A DNA stretch of 64,000 nt from Hypsibius dujardini. Its lineage: Eukaryota; Tardigrada; Eutardigrada; Parachela; Hypsibiidae. Under the pieces are notes generated by a model. It was not told the DNA's origin, searched no databases, and saw only the letters and a program-made list of their open reading frames with translations. Where the stretch lies: the NCBI GenBank assembly GCA_001579985.1, contig LRSR01012042.1, positions 1-64,000 on the forward strand, written 5' to 3'. A program made the position numbers and the translations under genes. Of this stretch, positions 44,830 to 57,270 are shown one piece after another (position 1 is the first letter of the stretch; every line of letters starts with the position of its first letter).

Positions 44830-47800
44830 CTAGCTGTCGATGGTAATGGTGTCCGGTGCGGCGGTTTTGAGGATCCACGGCAGGTAGAACTTGGTCTTGG
44901 TGTATTTGCCGCCCTTGTTGCCGCCGCAACCTATGCCGTGCGATACCACGCCCGCCGAGTATAGGTTCTGGTCCAGGGGGGAGGAGCAGACCAGTGGCCC
45001 GCCCGAGTCACCTTGGCACGAGTCCTTCCCGACGTTTCCGCCGGCGCACAGGGTCTGCGCTTGGTCGGTGGCCAGATTGCTCATGGAGCACAGGGACTGG
45101 ATGTTCCTCAGGATCGGTACACCGACAAACTTCATCGGCCTGCTGGGGGCCTTCGATTCTGCACATGCACAGTTAACATTAGCGACATGGCTAGGGATGA
45201 CAAAATTAAAGTCAACTAAACGAACACTTTTAGTAACGAGCGAACTGTATGCACAGTTATAAAAGACCGAGGTCGCGCAGGGCTAGAAGGATCAATCAAC
45301 GAAATTGTTGTGCGAAATGGGTACTCGTATATGTATTGGTGTCACTGGGTTTAACCTGAGGTTAGCCAGCCCAGGGGGAATGAATGAACTATATAGAGCT
45401 GTATAGAAAGGTGTCTATTCTATACATCTACTGAGGTTATTCGAAAAATTTAAACGGATTTGTAACCTTTTGCGGCCTTTAGCAAGATCGGTCTTCTGAT
45501 GATCGAAATCGAATAACTGGAATCTGAAGAAAGATGGGGTCCGAAAAGTTTAAAGTGCGATATTGTGCAACCGTTCAAATTTGCACAGTTCTCCCTCATT
45601 CGTTTTAGTCCGACACCGAGAAGTTTCTGCACTTTCATATAAGACCTCGTTCTTTGACGGCCCCCTTCCAATAGCCTCATCGACGGGCCGACAGAGCCGG
45701 CCCATCGATAAGGCTTATTAATCAAACGAAAGCTCATCTTCATTTCCAGCCAGGTGTTTAGTCAGACTGTTCAGTCAGCTCGGTATACGGTACACATATA
45801 TTACCTGCTACAGTATGACACACGTGGCAAAAACCTTGCGCTGACCGAATTAAGAATTTTAACTCGGGGCTGTGTACAACAGCCATGCGACGAACGAGTG
45901 AAGTGGCTTAAATCGGTAAGCGCGAGGTTTTTTGCCACGTGTGTACATACATTGTAAATCACATACACACCTGAAGCTTCGAGTCCCGTTCCGCTGATGA
46001 GGCAGAGGTCGCCCACTTTCGGCTCGCGATTCTCGAGGCAGACGAGGCACTGACAGGGCTTGTCAACGAAGCTGATTTCCCGGTCAAGCGTCAGCACGGC
46101 AATGTCGTTCTCCACCGTCTTCGGGTCGTACTGCGGGTGCGGGGTGAGCTTGGTCACGCTGTAGCTCTCCGAGCAGCCCGACGGGTCGTCCTTCGGTCTG
46201 GCGTCACTTTTCAATGCGCCGGTGACGACGGTGACCTGTAATATTTTTCACAATCCGTTGCGGAATACTTTTTGGACTGAATATTCCGGGAGCCGCAGCG
46301 CCAACTACAGTGTAGATTGGCTCACAAGGGACTTTTCAATAGTCAGATCCAGCATTGCCGGTACTATTTTATGTAAATGGTTTTGCATCTACCGGATAGT
46401 AACCTTATTTTTGGACAATGTTTACCAAGCATTAGCCTCGTTGACGTCCATTTTTTACAAACTTCGAATTGGCTAAAATTTGCCAAATTTAACTGGCTTT
46501 AATGTATTAATTAAAATCCGAATTAACGCTTCTTATTCGAAAGATAATGAACCATGGGAAAAGTCCCATCAGCTTGTTTTTCCATAGGCGGTTTGCCATG
46601 CCTGACACTGTTCGCACTCTCTAAACTTCGAAGAAGACAAAGCGAGCAATATCGGAAACGGCCAATCAATAACATTTCCTTTGGGCTTACATCTTTTGTG
46701 ACTACTTTAGTCATTTCACAATTGGAAGTATTTCAAAAATGTGAACTAGCACTGTACTACACTACCGTTCTTTTTATTTTCCTTTTAAAGCCAATTTTAC
46801 GGTGGATATTTGGGAGAGAAGAAAAGATCGCAAAATCAATCGGGAAGTATGCGAACGTCATGTTTTAACCGGAACGGAAACAAACCTTGTATCATGGACG
46901 CATTTTTGTACTTGTCGAAATTGTTTTTTAAGTAAAAACGAAAATAACAAACTCAATGATTCTGAACATGAAATAACATTTAAGTTTACCTGAATATTAT
47001 GCGAAATGAAAAGGCTGTTTTCCGGTGTTTTCACAATTGTATAAATATGCTCTCACAACACACGTGACCTGACCTGATTAGCAAAGATGCTTTGCGGGCC
47101 CGGTTTGTCAGGGTAAAAGCAGTGCGCCGCGGTGAGGATAGTGGAGGGTCCGATGATGGCTCCGCCGCAGCTGCTGACCGCATCCCCCAAATCCATCGAG
47201 AGCGTCACCTGAGGCGGTCCAAAAAATCAGCGAAATCTTACAAGGGGTTATTTTCAAAGAGCAGATTGAGAATTCCTCGCCACTATATTTTTAAATAGTT
47301 CCACATTTATAATGGTCGAGAAAATTTACTGCGCCTTTGTGGTCCCACGAAATTACTTTTGCAGAATTTCACAGTCGGGAAAATGCCGGTGAAATTGGGA
47401 CTTCCCTGAATTTCCCTGAATTTCACCCTACAACATCCATATTTTCAGAATTCATTTAAATTGGAATTTTGTGGCGCTATCCTACCTTAAGTTCAATGTT
47501 AAATCGATTGGCAATAGCTGAATTTCATTCAGAGGTCGAGGGATGGAGTCACGCTGAACACAATTGATTTGAGATTAAATTTTAGGTACAGTCACAAAAT
47601 GACCACTTTAGCGAATTCTGAAAACGCTTGTTGTACTGTGAAAGTCAGTGAAGTCGCAATTTACCGGATTTGTTTTATCGACTGTGAAATTCCCCCAAGG
47701 GAAATTTCTTGGGACCACAACGGCGAAATAAGTGTTTTCGACCGTGATAAAATTGGAACCATTTAGAAAAAATGATGCCGAGGAAGGCTTCTGTTGACTC

Positions 47801-48800
47801 GGAATGGTTAAGTTGTAGTTTATTTAGCTACTAGAAATGTTCATTTTGTTTTACACATATAGCATTTAAGTTTTGTTATTAGTCGTAATTAGTTGATCGT
47901 TGATGATAGTTGATGAATTTCCCTTTTTTTTGCTTTCCCCCGTAAAATCTTTAGCAACCAACGTTTTTTGGTTTCTTTTGTGAAAACTCTAACAAATAAA
48001 GAAAAGAAATAAGATCAACGAATTAGTTATTAAAAGTTCTATTGTAGTTTAATTAAAATATTTCGGTTTAGTGTATGAACCAGGGTACATACTACATACC
48101 TGCCAGCACAGCTGGTTCCGCACTGCCAAGGTCCCACCGACAATCGTCGGGAATACCAAATGTGAGCGTTTTTTCACAGGAAATACGTCGCTTAAGTTGG
48201 TGGAGCTCTTGGAGGAAAATTCGATGGATCCGGATCCCGGCAAACCGCACGTTCGGCCCGGACCCTCAAAATCACCTCCCTTGTCTGGGGCTTCGGTTGT
48301 AGCGGCACCGTAACTGCTGCCGTAGGAATCGGCAATCACCACAGAAATCCATCCTGCAAAATCGAAAAAAAAATTGAACCGATCCTTTTGTTTGGAATAA
48401 CTAATTACGTAAAACTAAAATAAACAACGAAACAAAAATATGTAACTAAATTACTGTATACTAACATTTTTATTAACTAGATATTCGGTATTTTGGTTTT
48501 AGTTTCTCAAAACTTCTGCACTAAACGTTTTAGTTGTTAAAGATTTGATTGGGAAAAGCTAAAGGAAAAGAACTAAAGACTTTCAGTTAATTTCGAGTAC
48601 GACTGATTTTTAAACTAATTTTAGAAATTGCCATTGGTAAAAAAATGTCACATTAAAGCATTTTTTTGGTATAATTATTTAAAATAGATTTATTTCTATA
48701 AGTCCTCCAGAGGGATTCAAATCTGCGTGAACTGAGAAACATAACCTACTGTTCTCGTACCTATGACAATCAGAAAGGCAAACGAGTCTCGAGAAGCCAT
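44830..48800 (-). CDS. Secreted trypsin-like serine protease (S1A), five exons
   Basis: Exons on the minus strand: 48800-48761, 48353-48100, 47208-47074, 46235-45971 and 45158-44830. All are GT-AG with matching phases and give 340 residues. The first 22 or so residues ([14 protein letters not shown], then WISVVIADS) form a signal peptide. A pro-region with two Cys (TCGLPGSG) leads to the activation site [17 protein letters not shown], so cleavage before IVGG would activate the zymogen. The catalytic triad is present: His in ILTAAHCF, Asp in [10 protein letters not shown] and Ser in [10 protein letters not shown]. The S1 pocket Asp six before the Ser ([10 protein letters not shown]) predicts trypsin-like cutting after Lys or Arg. 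The C terminus ends APDTITIDS. It should be extracellular, digestive or in a proteolytic cascade. The large introns hold MITEs. It lies just upstream of its degenerate duplicate. Confidence 0.9.
45816..45947. mobile_element. Small MITE in the protease intron (132 bp)
   Basis: Arms of about 40 bp (beginning TG(A/T)ACACACGTGGCAAAAA, then ACCT(T/C)GCGCT) are inverted and flanked by TA at 45814-45815 and 45948-45949. The element ends 24 bp from the donor site of exon 4, so insertion was very close to the splice junction. Confidence 0.82.
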
Positions 48801-49367
48801 GGTGTTGAACTTGCAAAAAAAAATGAAACGGTGGGAAAAGAGGAAATATTAAGAAAGAATGATGTCGCCGTGAGATTATATACCGTTGTCTTAATACCTC
48901 CCCCCCCCCCGACAGATCAACCAGACCCTCAGAAGTGTGTTTATGGGTCGCACTACTTTATTTAAACAAAGCAACAGTTTCTCGAGGTGCGTATTTTAGG
49001 CCCTTCGGATAAACTGAGGAAAGGCCAAAGAAATATCCGAAATATAATGTAATCAATCATTTGCGTAGAAGCCCAGCCCCGCTCATGCGTTAAGCTGAAT
49101 ATATGGGCTGGGCGTATTAGGCACAGAAATGGTTACAGCGTTTTCTGAATGTGTCCACGTCTGAATTTTCATATACAGTACTCGAGTACTCGGCAGATTA
49201 ATCGGTGTTTCGAACCTACTTTCCCCCTAGAATTATCGCGTCAAAGAGCGTCGAACTTCCTTAGAACTCCAAACTCCGAACACTTGCAGTAATCAAAATA
49301 CGTTAACATACAAAATGTTGAGCGCCCCTATGATGTATCGTAAATGTAAGTACACTTAACGGTAACC
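48801..49367. other. Upstream region of the protease gene
   Basis: A poly-C tract lies at 48900-48911. No TATA box or other gene is assigned. Confidence 0.35.
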
Positions 49368-49556
49368 GAGTTCGGCATATGTTTCTCGGAGAACCGCAAG
49401 CCATTATCGACCTCTGATGTGGCTTGTTGCGGCTAGAGTTCGTCGACTGTGGCTGTGCAACTGAGTTCGGCAAATGTTTCTCGGGTAACCGCAAGGCATT
49501 ATCGACCTCTGATGTGGCTTGTTGCGGCCTGAGTTCGTCGACTGTGGCTGTGCAAC
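49368..49556. repeat. Tandem duplication of a 95-bp unit
   Basis: The unit at 49368-49462 (GAGTTCGGCATATGTTTCTC ... GTGGCTGTGCAACT) is repeated at 49463-49556 with a few differences. Confidence 0.9.
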
Positions 49557-49608
49557 CGGCTCATTCACAAGAACTGTGGGCCTGTACATACCCGTCTCTT
49601 GAAATGGA

Positions 49609-49649
49609 TAGACAGGCAGACAGGCAGACAGACAGACAGACAGACAAAC

Positions 49650-49715
<66 letters not shown>

Positions 49716-49729
49716 TAGACAGACAGACA
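49609..49729. repeat. (GACA)n/(GA)n compound microsatellite
   Basis: GACA repeats, then about ten GA repeats, then more GACA repeats. The low-complexity frames here are not genes. Confidence 0.9.
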
Positions 49730-50336
49730 ACTTCATTCGCGGTTCATCATCGTATGACTTTTACGTCTACGGATTACCGAATAACTTCAAGCGAAGGCAC
49801 AATCTAACAATAAGCAAGATTTTAGTAGCGCGCCACGCAAACCATGCTTGAACCCCGCCTATATTGAACCCGCCCGATCGAATGCTTGCATTTCAGTCTG
49901 TTAGGTGCTGCTGCTGTTGGTTCCGTTTGCTGATCTACGAGTTTCTTTGTCTTTCCGGACCGGTTATTTTCCTTGCCGTGGTGTTTTGAACCGTTCCATT
50001 TCATATTTCACCAATTTAAATTTAAACTTAAAGACAAATCTTTTCCCATAGCCTTAAAAACAATTGCAGACACTTCGCGTTCTCCCACACGCATCGGTCC
50101 AGCCATTGTTGTATATGCGCCGCAAAATTTCAAATTCCTGATTGATAGGAACCTCAGTAGTAATTAAAAGTACCTCAGTATTCGCAGCCGTACTCTAATT
50201 GCGTTTTCCGTTTTCGTACTGCCTTGTTTTGCATACTTCACAGTTGCAGGCAAGATTGCATGTACAATTACAGCGAACATTTCCTATCCAGCCTTTTATT
50301 AAATCCAAGCGAGTGCAGCGAGCGGCCATATTCTAA
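49730..50336. other. Intergenic, nothing recognised
   Basis: No exon or element ends seen before the MITE at 50337. Confidence 0.35.
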
Positions 50337-50995
50337 CAAGGGGCTCCCCCCCCCCACGCTGTGACCCAAAATATCTTACTTCTAATGCCTTTCACAAATG
50401 CGTAAGAATGTTTTCTTGCTCTTTCCGTTGAGAAAAGTTCCCAAATTCCATAACTTGTATTTTTAAAAAATCGAAAACTCTGCAAGGGGTTGCATAGAGG
50501 GCGCTACACGCGTCACCATCTGCCGTTTGACTGATCGATGTGTTTGGAGGAAAGTAAAAAACGTTTGAAATTATGCATGCGAAGAATCCCTGTGACATCG
50601 TTGATTGATTAATTGATTTTGCAATAAGTATGGGAAACTCCGAAAGGATTAAATTTCGATGTAATTATTAAATAATTTGTGTTAATTGTTTATCTTAATT
50701 AACAGTTGTATCTGGTCAAAATATTATCATTTCATCATTATGTCACGCTGTTAGCTGTTACCCATGCTAGACACGATCGAACAACATAATTCAGCAATCA
50801 ATCAACATAAATTGTGGTAACATATGTACAGCGCCCTCCATGTACCACCTCTGAAGAGTTTTTGATTTTTTAATAATTTTAGTTTTAGAAACTGAAAACT
50901 TTTTTCAACGAAAAGAGCAAGAACACATCCTTACGCATTTGTGAAATGCAGTAGAAGTAAGAGATTTTGGCTCACAGAGTGGGGGTAGCCCCTTG
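50337..50995. mobile_element. Harbinger-type foldback MITE (659 bp)
   Basis: Imperfect arms of about 165 bp start CAAGGGGCT at both ends, with ACTTCTA and CACAAATGCGTAAG inside. A 3-bp duplication TAA lies at 50334-50336 and 50996-50998. A 3-bp TWA duplication is the PIF/Harbinger habit. The centre is AT-rich and non-coding. Confidence 0.8.
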
Positions 50996-51679
50996 TAAGT
51001 TGACACCCCTTTTTAACCGGGGTTAATGTTTGTGTGTGTTTGTGTAATTTTGAGCACGAGCGATCGATTCCTTGTGGTGTAAGTGGGCGTAAGCTGCCAG
51101 TGCTGTCAATCAGTCGCAGCACAGCACCTTCTGTGTGCGTGTAGTGGCCAGTTACAGAGGCGTAACGGAGGGGATGCACTGGGCAACTGCATGTTTTCTG
51201 TTGATTACATATTTAACTGGTGTTATCTTCTATTTTTCATGCGTAATTTATGCTGCATAACGGCCTTATTTTGCCAAACAAATAACAGTTGAACCAATCT
51301 TTATCCTTACGACTCGTCTGTGCATAACAATAATAATAATAATTGCATATTTGTTAGTACGTCTACTTAACTTTTTTGCACGATCTGCATAAAATAGTTA
51401 CCTACCTATATAAGTATAGATACCTAAGATAGGTACCTATAAGATATTGGGTACGTTTGACACGCTGCCCTTGGAGACTCGACCTTTTTTAATTGTGCAT
51501 ATAGTTTGCTAGTTATACAATGGTTGGTTCCACCTCAACGTATCTGATTGGTTTGTACGCAAAAGCCCCATCCCCGATGCGTAAATATGCGTAGGAAACT
51601 TGGATAGTGAGATCGGGCACCAATAGATATTACGGGTTTATACCGTTGGTGCATTACAGTTGAGTCGGAGCAGCACCTA
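50996..51679. other. Intergenic
   Basis: Contains a short near-palindrome around 51400-51440 (TACCTA/TAGGTA words). No gene seen. Confidence 0.35.
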
Positions 51680-52407
51680 CCAAACAAATCGGGCGCCTGT
51701 GGAAATTCTGTCTGGCCAGATTAACGTGCATTTTTCGTCTAAATCGGTCTGAAACTTATGTGGCTAATTGTATTGATATCGGTCACGATTTAGCTCTGTT
51801 GCTCTATCCTGCGCGGCATTTCTGTCAAGACAAAACTTGACAAGTGCAGCATCGAGACCGTTACATCGTGAGTCACACTTTTTACACTGATTTTATTCTA
51901 TACACTATATAGGCATCTGCTCCCGTTTAGTAGTTGGTAGTTGGTACCACGCTGATATCATCCTTCGTAGACGCTCACTTGCCGACGGGTCTATAGAGTG
52001 GAGGTCCGATCAGCAGGATGGTGATGATGTCACATATACCCATGCTGTAGTCCGCGGAGTGCCTGTGCCGACGGTGTCGAGTGTCTCTAGTGGTGTACAC
52101 AAAAATGTGTAGCTCAACTCTCTTGCAAACCAGCCGACTTAATAAACAATGCCACAAATAAATAGCACCGCAGTGGGAAAGCAGTTGTTCTCATCTTCAC
52201 TTCCGGGAGAACAGAGATATACGTACTCGTGTCGCTCATCTTTCGCGGAATACTTATTTCAATCTCATACTTTATAAACCAGGTTGGAATGAATATGGTA
52301 TTTCAAAAGGAACAATTTCCGCGCCAAATTCTCCAGTTTGGAAACAGCACTGAACTGAATTCTAAACTCTTCGCAATTCAACGAGAGGTAGCAATTGTGG
52401 ACAGATG
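51680..52407 (-). other. Flank of kinase block K2 with a shared short membrane frame
   Basis: 51700-51960 matches 56760-56960 and 51960-52400 matches the K1 and K3 flanks. On the minus strand K2 and K3 share a frame reading RDTRHRRHRHSADYSMGICD followed by IITILLIGPPLYRP in K2 (ICNILTILLTITLFP in K3), then DDISVVPTTNY. This suggests a small one-helix protein or a terminal exon, but stops lie between the segments in K2. Possible remnant only. Confidence 0.3.
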
Positions 52408-52585
52408 CAGTGGTGCGTGGAGGTCACTGGCCTCGGAGGGGCGAAACAAATTCTACTGAGGAAACGTTTGCGAGATCCTTCGACCGGCATCATTTGGGGG
52501 GGGGGGAGCAAAAAAAAGTTCCCCTTTTTTCCCCTTTTCCTCCAAAACCTAGAGAGGTATTGCCTCTTTGGCCCCCGCGCCTATG
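52408..52585. mobile_element. Short hAT-like MITE (178 bp)
   Basis: Flanked by the 8-bp duplication GACAGATG (52400-52407 and 52586-52593). The ends are CAGTGGTGCGTGGAGG and, inverted, CATAGGCGCGGGGGCC, partly alike. The matching place in block K1 (29420-29440) lacks the insert. The centre contains a G-run, an A-run and T/C tracts. Confidence 0.75.
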
Positions 52586-52685
52586 GACAGATGCATCATC
52601 ATACGTACCGGGCAGTATATCGGTATTGTACGCAGACACGTCTGTCACATGTCATGGGGAGTTTATGTACATACTGTCTTTGAAC

Positions 52686-53612
52686 CAGAGCTGTGCCGCT
52701 AATTTAGCGGAGGACTTTAGCGGCCGCTAAACCCGCTAAACCGCTACGCTTAGCGGGATTAGCGTTAGCGGTCAAGTTCGTCAGCGTAGCGGTAGCGTAG
52801 CGGTAATTCCAATTAGCGGACGTAGCGGCAATGAAATTAGCGGTGCGGATTTAGCGGTCTTGTTGCGTTAGGAAGCAATAATTCAAATAACAGTCTGAGG
52901 CAAAGTGTGTATTTCGGCTCGCCCTCCACTTGGTCGATAAATCAGCTCACTCAAGGGTTTTCTCTTTGATGTCAGCTGCTTGATTGTTTGATTTGCTGTA
53001 CTATGACCTAGTATACTATGGCACTTTCAAAAATCAAACAATCAAGCAGCTGCCATCAAGAGAAACCCATGAGTGAGCAGATTTATCGACCAAGTGGAGG
53101 GCGAGCCGAAATACAGACTTTGTCTCATACGCGTCACATGTGAGACTGCTCAGCTTCGCAATAGTTCACGTGACACGTCCAACTGGAAAAAGTGCTTTTT
53201 GTAAATGTAAAAATAGCTAGACTTTTCGTAGCGCTATCTCGGGTGTTTAACGTTGGCGCGCGCATCGGTATTCACAGAGAGCCTGCTCAATGTTATGAGA
53301 TTATTTCTTTCACCAATGTCTAGAGCTGCCAAAACGTCAAGCTAGAGCTTGGACCAAAGCGTCAGGCTTCTAATGACCGTGACTTTGAAAATCTGTTTTT
53401 CGGGAACGTCAATAGTGATCTGCTAGATTACCAGTGCCGCGTTAAGTGAAAGGCATCTGAAATGGATTTATAGACTAATAAAATTTACCATTAGCGGGTT
53501 TAGCGGTTTTAGCGGTGCGGATTTTTCGACGATTAGCGTTAGCGTAGCGGTCAACATGGTTAGCGTAGCGTTAGCGTAGCGGGAGTCTGAAACCTTTAGC
53601 GGCACAGCTCTG
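52686..53612. mobile_element. Non-autonomous hAT element (927 bp)
   Basis: The same family as 7923-11863 and 16637-17479, with CAGAGCTGTGCCGCTAA ends and CGCTA-rich subterminal regions. The 8-bp duplication CTTTGAAC is at 52678-52685 and 53613-53620. K1 at about 29510-29520 shows the empty site. It retains more of the 5' region than the 16637 copy, so it is closer to the founder of the deleted form. Confidence 0.95.
52896..53127. mobile_element. Nested foldback MITE (232 bp), second copy
   Basis: The same insertion, at the same hAT position, as 16836-17067. The right TA is kept at 53128-53129; the left one has changed to TC. Arms begin TGAGGCAAAG. Confidence 0.9.
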
Positions 53613-53989
53613 CTTTGAACCCAAGTGCAAAATATGTAATGAATAACACGGTAATTAAATTATAATTTTTGTGTGAAATAAAGAACACGCAGATCAAGGA
53701 GTACGGAAAACAGATCATGGGCGATAAACAGGAGAAAACAGGTATATGAAGAAAGGTGGGAATATTTTCTCCTTCTGCTAGAGTGATCAACGCAGAGGTC
53801 AGACGGACAAGGGGAGGCAAAAGATGTTGATTATTCTTTCTTTGTATTTGCCAATGTAAAAATATAAGTGTAAAATATGAGTAGTAGCATGAAAATGTAA
53901 CGAAATTCAGACATAATTGATTGAAACGGAAACTATCGTCGTTTGGTGTAGCCTGGGACACGACCTGGTTATGCCGTTCACCAACCATC

Positions 53990-55620
53990 TGAATCAGACG
54001 AGCAACAAGTTCAGCAAGTTCAGTTGCTCTGCATTCTTTCTCAAGCACTCAGCCAAAACGTGACAAAGTCCCGAACCAAGGCGTGCCTCAGCGTCCGATC
54101 GATCTGGATATGCACCGCATTTTACTTGTCTTAAGAATCTATTCGGCTTATTCGAGTCGACTGACATGGTCCCTCCGCCTGCGGTTTTGTACTGGAACTG
54201 CCCTCTTCCCACCATCTTCAACACCGTGCATCCGACGCTCCAGATATCGCTCGCTCTTCCAATGCCCGTTGAAAACCCCTGATCCTCATCCTGAGTTCCG
54301 AAGGCGTAGACTAACACCTGGAAAAATGTCAAGTTTCGAAGATTACAGTTAGATAAGTTGGTTGATAATTGAGTGAAATTCTCCATTTTTGAAATTCCAA
54401 AATACTGTAATATAATCTGGGTACTTTCACAATACTCCATAAGTACGCCAGTTTGAAGGTTCGGCACGCCGCTTGGACCGAATGGAAGTCGACCGATCGC
54501 TAGATACTTCACCATGGCAGGGTGCTCTATTTGCAAGAGCAGAGTTTGCTTTTCAACAGCTATTTCAGCGCTGTGGAGAACCTTCAATGCCAGAACTGTC
54601 TTGCCCGCTGAATAGTCACACCACAATTAATTCCACCGTTTTTCGTGTCGCTCTGTTCGGTCTTGATAGAGTAGACGAATCCGAATCCGCTGATGCCGAT
54701 AACTGAGTCCCATTCAAAAGGAAGAATTCGCTCCTCGTCATCAGGAGCCATTCGGTACGACAGGTATGGCATCATCGTGTTTGCTGTAGAAGGCGCTTTT
54801 CGTACATACTTTTTCTGAGCCCTAACGATAAAATTCGTCAACTCTTTGGTAGTAAGGTAAAGTTCCGAATCCCGCTCGAAACATTTCTGACAGAACCCAT
54901 GAATTATTTTTGGTGCACTAGCTGGAATGAAAGGTTGACCTCCGTTTTGCATCGATTCAAGCCAGTCGGAGAATGGGAGACGGTCGGCTAATAGAATCCC
55001 ATCTCGATTGACGTGTCGAATATTGTCTTACGTCAGCATGTCCAGCATAACACATCCAAGACTCCAAATGTCCACGTTCGGTTCACGATTAATAGCAGGA
55101 GGGAAAGACTTATAATAACGAAGGAGGTCTGGATGTATGAAATTACGTTGAGGGAAAATCTGGGTAATTGTACCACCTGATTGGGTTTCTCCAGTAGGGA
55201 CTAAACCAATCCACAATTTTGACGCAGCTTTGGTCTGGCACGACAATGATACAGCGACTTTGAAGGTCACCAATTACGTACGAGGGATCCTGATTGTGAA
55301 GATAAATTAGTGCATCCAATAGTTGTAGGGTGTAGGTGATGATCTGATTTTCATCCAATTGAACCTCCTGACAGACGTCTAGCAGCGATACGGCTGATTG
55401 TCCTAGGGAAGCAAAAACAGAGACATCATGCATAGCGTAATGTCGCTGCACAATAAAATCTTGCCTGGAGTTAGCCAGCACTGCATCAGGCTGCACAGGG
55501 CAGAACGTGTTGGATCATCCGGATTCTTTGGATAACTGCCAAACGCATAATATCGAACGAGATTACGGTGTGCGATTTTGGCAACTCAAACGGCCATATC
55601 TCGATGAGCGCTGGTGTTTA
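53990..55620 (-). pseudogene. Dual kinase-domain protein K2 (MEKK-like), exon missing
   Basis: Minus strand. Domain 1 shows KIAHRNLVRYYAFGS, YTLQLLDALIYLHNQDPSYV, IGDLQS in place of the HRD loop, VKIVDWFSP and NREPNVDIWSLGCVMLDM. Domain 2 has IGISGFGFVYSIK (glycine loop), LALKVLHSAEIAVEKQ, EHPAMVKYLAIGRLPF and GVLMEYCE, then jumps across an intron to YAFGTQDEDQGF and ASDIWSVGCTVLKMVGRGQF. The exon that in K3 holds the HGDIKG loop and the MSPE segment is absent. Stops and frame changes separate several of the segments in domain 1. It cannot encode a working kinase fold in domain 2. Its 3' part ends in a diverged frame near RLIQMVGERHN. Confidence 0.75.
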
Positions 55621-55858
55621 TAAACGTGGGGGATAGATATTTTCTCAATTAAACTAACGGGAAGCGTTAGCTTCGAGATAAAAGGAGCAGTTATGGGGAG
55701 GAGCTTGCAGACGGATTTGAGGTGCGAAATCCGCCCGTTGACGTACATGCGCCATTGTCGATGTCGGTTGCAGAAGACAACCCGGTACGCCACATCGTCA
55801 GCGTTCCATCCAACCCCACGCATACCTTTCGATCTGGCTTATATGCTTTCTTAACCCA

Positions 55859-56090
55859 GCTTCCACAACTTCTTGGACCTTTGTGCCTGCAACCTCGGCC
55901 TTCGCGTCTTTCTGTTTCTCGTGAGCTGCTTTGTCCACTCCTCTTGTTTTCAGCACGGACCCATCGTTGCCGTGTTCGGCGGCACCGCTCCGCTGTCTGT
56001 TTTCCTTGGCCTGATTGGGTTTCTAGTCAGTTGTCAGCTGACTCAATGGAACCTCAGCACGGCTACCTTTGACCAAATGATCTCCGGTGG
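55859..56090 (+). CDS. Possible exon of an unrecognised multi-pass membrane protein
   Basis: After a TTAACCCAG acceptor-like site an open frame reads FLDLCACNLGLRVFLFLVSC, FQHGPIVAVFGGTAPLSVFL, then GLIGFLVSCQLTQWNLSTAT, with two or more hydrophobic stretches and one NLS sequon. Composition is coding-like and more GC-rich than its surroundings. No neighbouring exon was recognised. It does not resemble the receptors in the window. Confidence 0.3.
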
Positions 56091-56199
56091 GTTGGTTAGC
56101 TTCCACCATTATTGTGTATCTGCATCGAAGAATTACCGGTTCGTAAAACGGACAACGGTACAACGTTTAAATTTAAAGATACTGCTAAAATAGCCATCA

Positions 56200-57270
56200 T
56201 CTGGGCTGCAGCTTGCGTTAGCCATCGTGTGTCTGCCGCCGTGTGATACAATGGCACTGCCAGTCTAATTACAGCAAGAAAGTTCAGCAAAAACTGAAAT
56301 GTAATTGGATCACAGAATAACAAATATTGGAACCATGATTCACTGTGACAGTTTTTGGGTTGCCGTTGGCAATGTAGCCTGGCTTGAAAAACTATGAAGG
56401 ATTCGGATTTCCAATTCACATATGCACGGGCCATCAGAGTGTGACTTAACTCAACGCTATTACCATACTGCCACATCATAAACAGAGTTAACAAATTGTC
56501 TCCCACAAGTCAAATGAGTTTACAAAGATACGGGTAAGAATTACAAAACTGAAAATCTTAAAAAATAATTAAATTGCCCAGATATTTTTATGATTGTTCA
56601 ATCGGTTCTAAAAATGAGCAACATTTGCTGAAACCCAGGCTTTAGAACGTGAACCATTTATATACTAGCAATTATTACTTGGTGGATTATATGATGCCTT
56701 TAAAGGTATGGATTGAATTAGAAATCGAAAATATGTTTTCTAATTAATAGCCAGTTGGTAAAACCAACGGAGTGTTCCGTTGGTTTGATATACGTCACGA
56801 TTAAGCCCTGTTGCTCTATCTTGCGCGGCATTTCTGGCAAATCAAACTTGCTCGACATTGTGTTACGTCGTAAGTCAAATTTTTCGTTAGACTTCATTCT
56901 ATAGACCTCTGCTTCCATTCAATAGTTGGTAGTTGGTACCACACTGATGTCATCCATCGTAGACGCTCTTTTATCGACAAGTTTACATGGAAATAGAGTG
57001 ATGGTCAATAGGATGGTGAGGATGTTACATATAACAGTACGGTAGTGCGCTGAGGGCCTGTGCCGACGGCGTCGAGTGTCTCTGCAATGATGCACACAAA
57101 AATACGTAGCTCAGCTCCCTTGCAAATCAGTCCGCTATATGAACAAAGCCACAAATAAATGATACAGCAGTGTGAAAGCGGTTGTACTCACGTTCACTTC
57201 TCGGAGAATAGAAATACACATGCACGTACGCATCGCTCACTTTTCGCGGAATACTCATTTCCATCTTATA
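56200..57270. other. Intergenic, then start of block K3
   Basis: From about 56760 the sequence matches the K2 flank (51700 onward). 56200-56700 has no recognised feature. Confidence 0.4.

Noticed and set aside
49424-49807. 127-residue frame across 49.4-49.8 kb
   Set aside because: It spans a tandem duplication and a (GACA)n/(GA)n microsatellite; not coding.
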